Both the position numbers and the translations under genes were made by a program. A stretch of 64,000 bases of DNA from Aphelocoma coerulescens. Taxonomy: Eukaryota > Chordata > Aves > Passeriformes > Corvidae. Location of the stretch: positions 21,241,578 to 21,305,577 of the forward strand of contig NC_091014.1 in NCBI RefSeq assembly GCF_041296385.1. The letters are read 5' to 3'. Within the stretch, counting starts at the first letter, position 1. Each line of letters begins with the position of its first letter. Of this stretch, positions 28,201 through 37,200 are shown piece by piece. The notes beneath the pieces were generated by a model. That model did no database searches. It was not told the DNA's origin and saw nothing but the letters and a program-made list of their open reading frames with translations.

Positions 28201-31200
28201 AGATCTCTCCCTGCCAAGGCACTGTTACAATTATGGGAAGACAAGAGCAGTTGCGCAGCCTCACAAAAAACACCGGGAGATTTTCCCAGCTCAAGTACAG
28301 GAAGAAATGCTGCAGTACAGAAGCTGCATATGTGGCTACGAAAGCTTGTTGAAGGGGGACAATCTCATGTGTATTCTTTCCATTCTGTGCAAAGTTTAAG
28401 AGAAAATGCTGTAGGATCTCTGGCTGCTGTAGCAGAAAGTAGACTATTAACTCATCAGGGACTTTAACACAGTGCAGTGGTTGCACAGCTCTGTCAAACC
28501 TCCTTTAAACAAATCATTTACATACGGAGTCTACCTTCGCATAACATATCCCTAAATACACTACTAAGTGCTGTGTGTTGTCATGAGACAGAACTGAAAC
28601 TTAGAAATGAAACACTTTTTTCTCCCCACTGGAAATAAATACTAGCAAATGTGAAAATTCATGTTTGCCTGTTCTCAGAAACCATTAATATTTTGAGATA
28701 GTGAGGTCAGTGGTCATATCAGAAACCTGAAGGGAAATCTAAGGAAAATTGCCTTTTTTATGATATATGCCAAGGCGTTCAACTCCTGGCAGCCCAGGAG
28801 GAGTTTGAGGTTACATTCCAGATTCTCAGGTTTCACCCACAGCAACTGAAATCCCAGGCTGAAAGAGTTACAGTATATTACATAAACCTGCACACACCAC
28901 ATAAGTTTCTCTGCAGTGCTCCATATTATGCTACATCAGGCTGATAGGTAACCTAATGCGATAGTTCACATTTTCAGGCAGGAAACTAGAAGCCTGAAAT
29001 TCATCTGCATATTATAATTAAACAGCCCCTTTGTTCCAACAGCAAGAAGTTAGAATCACGAATTCCCAACCACTCATGCCAAGGGGTTAATTAACTTAGT
29101 AGTCAAAAAAGAGAACTGCAGGACTGCTCTTCCCTCTCGGCACTCCAATCAATGCAGAGTGTAAAGAAGAGACATTCCAGGGCTGTTCAGTGCTGTCCTA
29201 GTTTACATGTGCTTGAATATTCATTCAGTGAACCTCTGCAGATAGTCAGCAAAATGTCACTTTCTGCTCTCCTACAGGTAGGTGAGGGCTTCCTATAGCT
29301 ACATGTCTTGATAGAGGATGTTTATATAAAACCAGCACTTGAGCTATACACTCTATGTTAGAGATAGAATGGTTTTTTCTTTTATGTTCTTTTTTACACT
29401 TTCCTGATGCACTTAAAATATATGCTATAGTTTCTAAAATTGAAATAGGGAGCATTTTTTTTATTTTCTGGGAGAACATGTGACTGTATAGTTCATAGAG
29501 TGATAAAATATACAGTTAGAATATGTAAAATCATTCTCAGTACCAGCAGAAAAGTATATATTTTCCCAAACTAATCAAATCTGAAGAAGTCAATGGGGAC
29601 ATTTTTGTGTGCACAGAATATTGATATCAATGTCTGTGTGATAAAATTAAATGATGATCAGGAGCGCAAGGCTGAGTATGAAGAGCTGGGATCACCACGG
29701 CAAGCAGTCACCCCCAGCACATGACCAGACCTGAGCAGTTGCGCTGCCTGCACCCCAGCACACCCAGCAGCACTCACCTGCCCTCCCTCACACACCAGCC
29801 ACAGTACGGATCCCTCGCCTGGGCACACTTCTCACAGTCCGAGTATTTGTGGCAGTCCTGCACAGGCAATCGGTACACCTGGAAAACCAAAAGCAAGGCA
29901 AGCTAACAACTGAAGAAGGCACAAGGAGATGGAAATGCACAAGGACATTGAAAGAGTGTGGACTTAGCTGTACAGTGTCATTGCCTGTGGCAGCAGAAGA
30001 CTTGGTGCTGTATTATCATACTCAGAGCTCAGCCTGATTTTAACAAAATATGTATAAAACCAGTCTGTTCTTTTTCCCCTTAACAAAGTCTAAATTCACA
30101 CACTTTTTCCTGCTTTTTCCCCACTCCAGTATTATCTAACCTGTCTTCAAAGTAATGTAGGACATTGTTATAATTGAGAATTATGAACAAGTCTTACAAA
30201 AATCGAGCTTTTTAGTTCCTCCAGTTATATTACTTGTGGAAATCTGCACCTCAGGACAGAAACTGCATCAATGATGCTCTGAATTCAAGAAACAGCTACT
30301 GCAGGATGGATACTTTCAAAAGGCTAACTTGGTACTAGCTAGACCATTTTTTAAACAGAATATTCTCCCCTCCCTATCACTACCATGGAGGTGAAATTGT
30401 TTGGAAATGCACTTCCAGCCAGAAGGCATTTCAGAAAGTCTGCAAGAGTGAGAGAGCCAGGGTGCTTTGGGTTACTGCACTTCTCCAGGCATAACCTTTC
30501 ACCATGGAATACATTCACAAAATAAAATGGAAACAATTATGACAGGAAGCAGCAGGGAAAGGAACATCATCAGTTCTCATGTCTCATTCCCCCAGTAAAT
30601 ATACAGCTTCTGTTTTTGATTTCCTTTGGTTCGGAGAATAAACAGCTTTTTCTTTGGCGCACACAAAGAAGAGCCATTCCTTTTAGCTATGCTGCAGCAA
30701 TGATGCAAGAGGAAAACAGGACATACATCTTCCACTTTATGACTATGTTTTACTTTTAAACAGCACAAAAAGTGTAGAAACAGTAACTCTGAGATGTAGG
30801 CCTTCTTCTGGTCTCATTTCAAACAATTGCAGGTACAAAGCTACTTTGACAGTCTGAGTTTGACCTTTTCTTCATATTCGGAGAGTTAAAGAAAATTACT
30901 CAGTTAAGGAAAACATCAATGTTGTGCAATTTTCTTGCTTTTATTAATACAAGGTTTTACCTTTTCAGCATTCTCTTCTTTTTAGCTAACTGAAGCTGAG
31001 TTACTGGCACTCTGTCACTAACTGGTACCCATAAGTAATTTAATATCCAGTGAATGACTTTTTTTTTTAATGACAAAATATTTCTTTCACAATACTGGCA
31101 GGCATAAACAAGCCCTAGAGATTGCCGTCTCTGCAAGTTTTGTGTGATCTTAATGACAAAAAAACCAAAACCAAAACCAAACCCAAAAAACCAGCTCCTT

Positions 31201-34200
31201 TAACAGCCAATTTCAAAATGCAAAGGAACTCATTTTAGAGCTTTTCTAGTTGGCACTCTAAATCAAAAAGTGTTAAAAACTAAAACAAGCAAACAAGCTT
31301 GATCATGGTAAGTGACTGCCACAGTGGTCTGCTTTCCTCCCAGTATGGTAAGAACCTTAAGGAATCTGGGATCCTGCCAGTGATGTGCACTTGTAATGAA
31401 CCAGCATGAGCAGCACAGGGGTGCTAAGCTCCTTTCCAAGTCCCACAAGAAGGTGCAAGGGGTTTCTCCTGCTCTCTGTCCAAGCTTTGGGAGCAGATGG
31501 GACTGATTGAAAGCATTTGCTCAAAACCCCCCACTGCTGTTGGCACCACAGCAGAAGCTGGGAGAAAAGAGGGGAGAAAGGTGAAACAGGAAAGGAAGAG
31601 CTTGATTCTCACTTTGGATCTTAACATCTGGATTGTTCTTCTCTGTGCTTCTCTTGATCTGATTTCTTTTTAAAGAAGCTATCATCTACCACATTAGCAC
31701 TTTCACTTTGTTCAAGTGCTTACAGAGCCCAAGCAATTAATTTCTAAATGCTGAGGCAGTCTGTATCTGTCAGGTAGCTCAGCAGCATGCATGCCTATCA
31801 GTGCAGCCAGCTGTCCTTTATTGTTTACCTTTAACCATTTAAATGCACAAATCAGGGTTCTGATATCTCTATTCTCACAACCCACAGCCATGCCTAACCC
31901 AGAAGTACGTTTCATCATTTATTCTTCTCCCCTCACTTATGTCATTTTGTTTCTCCCAGCTCCGAAGGCCTCCATTCTCCTCCTGTCTATCTTCTTCTAA
32001 AAGTGGGTGGGACTGCTCACTGTAATTAACTCCTGGAGATGACAGTAATGTAATGCCATTACAGAGCTCCCAACTTTAGCTATTCATATTTAAGCTAAAC
32101 AGGTTTTGTAAAAGAAAACTATTATTCACATTATTCAGGAACTGCAATGTCTATGAGAGCTACTTGGAAGAGATTTAAGTAAAATCCTTTCTTCAGCAGA
32201 AATTTGCTGCATTCTAAATTTAAATGCTTTGTAGTGATTGAATGATTTTTTTTTGCAGGTTTTCTCTGAAAAAAAGTTGTCTGTCATCTTTCTAAATTCT
32301 ACCATTTCAAGCTGACTGTCACCAGAAAGCTTGTCTTCCTTCAAGGTTGCTGCTATCCCTTACACTGCTCAGCAGGATACACAGTAGCCTGGTAGGGACC
32401 TCAGGGCTTTTACATAATGTGCCAACTTGTCAAATGGGGTGCCAGGCCACCCAGAGTTTTGTGGACAATGTGGAAGCTTGGAGTTGTGTTCCAAATCTGA
32501 ACAGAAGCCAAATGAGAATTATCAACGATTCAAAAAAAAAAAAAGTAACCTCTCTCTCTCATGGTCATATTATTAAATGCTTTATCAGTTGTTTTTCTGG
32601 CATTTTTTCCAATGTTGTTTCTAGCCTAAAAACCTTCAGCTAGACTATAACATTCCTGCGGCAGGAATTTATATTAATCCTTTTATAAAATAGTCAGAAG
32701 ACATTCTTCTTGCACTGTTTTTCCAAATACTCTCCTTTCACAGCCCACTCATTCTCCCTGTGTTACTGGTGTGGAGCATTTCCGATGTTGCATTCCATGT
32801 CACTGGCAGGGTTGCAGATGGTCACAGCCTGTCACCCACCTTGTCCTGGAGAGCTGCTGAACCAAGTGTTTGAGGGTGGCAGCTCCAGCCTCCACAAAGA
32901 AAAGTGTCAGAAGAGGGTTACCCCGGGGATGGAGGAGAAATCTGGCATCTCTCTCCTTTCCTACTTGCTTTTTTTCCTCTCTTTTTTTACAGACCCCCAT
33001 TGTGCTTTCACCTCACAGCAAAAAGAAGGGGAACCTAGAAGAGACTGCCTGTGCCTGTCCTAGTGAAGTTGGACTTTTCCTGCTGCAATCAGTTCTAGCA
33101 GAATCTTGAATGAAAATGTTTCTCAAATATGTAATTCTCTCCAGTGCTGCTTAGTTTTTGACAGTAAGACCCAGAAAAACAACTGGTGGCTTTACAGATG
33201 TGTCAGTGCAAGTATGTCAGCCACCAGCATTCTGAGTCCCAAAGTGCCCTTGAAAAGAACTGATGGCAGCTACCCACCAGTACCCCACACACCCCACACT
33301 GAGCACTAGGGCAGCCTGATCCTGAGGCATGCTGGTGCCAAACATTTCCACTTCATCCCTCTCACAGACCCTGTGTGACAGCTCCAGAGGGGAACTCACT
33401 GCCCATTCCCAATCGCTAAGCATCACGGATATTACAGTTCTCGAAGTCACAACAAACAAGTCCATCAGCTTAGACCTGAGAAAGGTCTTCATACACACAG
33501 ATTAGGAGGAGTCCCACCAAATAGGGCAATTTCCAGGAACAACTGAGAAATGTATAAATCTCAGAGAAATTTGCAGGGAAAGCAAAAGAGGGCTGGGCCC
33601 TTGATTCAAGCAGGACGTTACCTTGTCTGTGGTCATCACGTACAGATTTTCTTGGGTTTGGTCAAGGACCAGGTCCTTCTTTATGGGTTTGTTTAGTTCA
33701 ATAGTAAGAGAGCTGTACTCAGTTGCAGTGGATGACAGGAACACCTATTTTGTGGAAGAAAACAAAAGGTGGTTAATCTTGCTTTTTCCCCCACAAATAT
33801 AATCTTATCTGGCTACTGCTGTAAAAGAAAATAAAAATGTTTCTAAAAATATATTAAGAACAAAAGGAAGACTAAGGAGACTCTTCAAGAAAGACATTGA
33901 GGTGCTAGAGGGTATTCAGAGAAGGGCAATGGAGCTGGTGAAGGGTCTGGAGCACGAGTCTGGTGAGGAGCAGCTGAGGGTGTTCAATCTGGAGAAAAAG
34001 AGGCTCAGGGGAGAGCTTAATGCTCTCTACAACTACCTGAAAGGAGGTTGTAGTGAGGTGGGGGTTGGTCTCTTCTCACAGTTAGCAAGCAAGAGGGAGA
34101 GAGGAAAAGGCCTCAAATTGTGCCAGGGAAGGTTCAGATTAGATATTGGGAAATATTTCTTCACAGGAAGGTTTGTCAAGTACTGGAACAGGCTGCTCAG

Positions 34201-37200
34201 ACAACTGGTTAAGTCACCATCCCTGGAGATATTTAAGAGATATAGACATGTGTCACTTAGGGACACAGAATCATAGAATCACTAAGGTTGGAAAATACCC
34301 CCAAGATCATCGAGTCCAACCACTAAACTAGCATCACCATGTTCACCACTAAATCTTGCCTCTAAGCACCGCATCCACATGACTTCCCATGTGCTTTGGT
34401 GAGACTTGGCAGTACTAGGTTTGAGGTTGGACATGGCCATCACTCTCCTTCAAGCAAAAGAAGGTGTTTGGTGTTGCAGTCTTGATATTTTAACACCACA
34501 AACATGTCAAGCCTTGAGCAGAATTTATCAGAGCTTCAGCTTGGGCTTTGTATTGCCACCTTTATTCACTGAATGGTCAGAATGACTATAAAATGAAAAG
34601 TTGCTCTTAAACCGGTATGAGCTTGAATAGAGATAAGGCTAAAGCAGTTCTTAGATTACCTAAGGCTATTTATATAAAGCTCTCAGTAGGTATGTAATCC
34701 TTTGGGAAAAGTGTCATTCAGGCAATGCTAATTCAGTCTGTGTATCAGATAGCTGAGGTACATCAGAAATAATATATTTTTTCTTTGAGATGAAAAATAC
34801 CAAGCTCCAAGAGAATTTGCTCCTAGTATGAGATCTTATAAATCCCATTTACTTTTAGAGTAGCAGTATGCTATCACTACAGTTCATAACCTTTTAAATA
34901 CCTTCCAGTCTTTTAGTCCAGCTTTTTACCTTAAGAATTTTACCATCCGACGTTCCCAGAAAAGCCACGGTGTGTCCATTCTCCACAGCCACAGTGACAG
35001 CTGTGAGATTCATCCCTTCTTTTTGCAGTACCGGCTTCTCTATAACACCATTCCTACTTCCCAAAAGGTATGGCAAGTGTTCAGAGCCACAGGGGAAATT
35101 TTTGCTGGCATTCTAATAAGGAATAGCAATACAGAGTGACGTTAAACATTCAGATCACTAATTCCTAGCTAAGAATGAAGTGCAGCCCTATTACCAGACA
35201 ATATAATACCCCTCAGACACTGAAGAGTAGAAAGAGAGAAATGGATTGTCTGGGCATTTGCCCCCAGCCAACAGGCAGTAATCAGACAGCAGCCTGCTAA
35301 TTGAGAACTGCTTCCATGCTTTCACTTTCCAGGAGACACAAGCAGTTTAATGATTAACCAGTTGGTTTAATTAAAATGAACGTGTCATAGAGACTGGTTT
35401 AACCAGCCTTGCCTTGAAGACTGTTTTTTTATTGCTGTTTTGTTTCTTACTTTGCTACAATCCATAAAAAGCAGCTCCCTGACAACTGTCTCATGAACTT
35501 CAACACGTTCCCTCTTCACTACACTTTAATTCTGAGCTGCAGCAAGAGCCACCAGAAGGAAGTTCATTCACACCTTGCCTTTCCTGCTATATTTGGTAAC
35601 AAAACTGTCTTTCTGATCTGGAATCCACACCTTCTTTTTGTCAGAAGCCACGGCCACTCGTCACATTCAGGATTTCTGTGTGTGATGCTCACCCCATATG
35701 CAGGGTACTGCAGCAAGTAACACTGGCGGTTCGAAGCAAAATGTGTTATTTTGGGTTATCAGCGCTAGTGACTTACTGTGTGGGAGATGGCTTCAGTCTT
35801 ACAAGATGAAGGATTATGGGTCAATACCAAAAAAAGGTATTCCCATGCCCCATCTCTTTAGCTGTTCACTCCTCTCCCTGGACTATAGCACACCACCTCT
35901 CAGGTTGTGCTCAAACGGCTGCTTATGCAAGTGTGTACCTTGCTTGGGCTGGGTAAAGTAAGACATCCTTCTAAATGCTGGATGAGTTATTTTTAAGATG
36001 ATTCAATTTCTCAATCCAGTTTAGGGTTTGCAGCAATAATGAGTGGCATGCACAAGTGGGGCTTGGGAATAGAGTGATGTGGGCAAAACAATCATAAAGC
36101 CAACAGAGATGCTGAAAACTGCCTTTCAGAGACAACTGTAGATTGAAGAGCAGTACCTGAACGGGCGTAACAGTACCCTCCAAAAACCTTATAGCCAAGG
36201 TAATCACAAGCCATAAAAAAATAGCTATCATGCTATGCGAGTATTTTGAGCCACAGCAAAATATGAGCACTACCTGAATACAAGAAATCTGGTATTTCAG
36301 TTGTCTGAAAATGCAAATACAAGTGAGAAAAAATGCTGAATTACAGATACCATCTAAAAGATTCTTAATACCATTTAAGAGCATTGTAAATACATTGACT
36401 GAAACTACAATTGTCTAGTGTGATCACCCAGAAACTGATCATGGGTGTAAAAAATCCCTGCATTTGACTCAGTAACTCCCATACCAGAAGGAACCCTTTA
36501 AAAGAAATGCATTTAGGAAAGCAACAGTTATCTTTGAGAAAACATCAAATCATTTTTAAAAGACTCAAAATTTTGTCATTTCTTACTTGACCTGTTCTAC
36601 AACCCCCCCAACCACATTCCATTTCCATAGTGAATCTATCTACTGAGTTTTCAGTCGTCTTAATATAGTTTAGCTCAAAGCCACCTTAAAACATGTAGTT
36701 GTATATTTTCCACAAACTCTAACACAGATTCTAAAACTAATATTTATATTATTCATATTACCAGTCCATGTAATGCACACGGGTTTTCTGCTGAAAAAAG
36801 TTTGTAAAATGAGCTGGTGTTCTTTTTAGTGTAGCAATCATTCCGGTTTTTTTCCATCTTTTCATTGATGTGCCGCAAGGAAAACACACACATGGCAGAT
36901 TTAAGAGAGCCGTCATCTTTGTTTACTTTGCTGAAGAGTGCAAGAAGAACTTTGTCATCTGAGGGAGTATCTGCAGGTTGTCCCTGCTGAGCCATGCTCT
37001 CAGCCAGTTCTTTTCCAGGTGTAGTGACGTAAGCAGAATGACAGTGGTCATAGGCACCATCATCATCATCTTTGCAGCCCAAGTCCATCTCAAAGTAGGA
37101 ATAATAATGGGCATCATCTTTGCACAGACGTGCAATCAGTGTGCGGTTGTTGACAGGTTGTTTCTCTTGTTGATCAAAAATAAAATAAACATAATTTTTA

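Larger units (their letters stand above)
33745..34929 (-). other. PLXNB2 intron 2
   Basis: About 1.2 kb, roughly half of it a CR1 copy (33865-34440) with another CR1 fragment inside. The rest holds nothing recognisable. Confidence 0.7.

Noticed and set aside
33902..34276. 124-codon plus-strand open frame
   Set aside because: Remnant of CR1 reverse-transcriptase C terminus, not a host gene.
35971..36384. 137-codon minus-strand frame within a plexin intron, checked as a possible extra plexin exon
   Set aside because: The flanking exons join in frame and give continuous plexin sequence without it.
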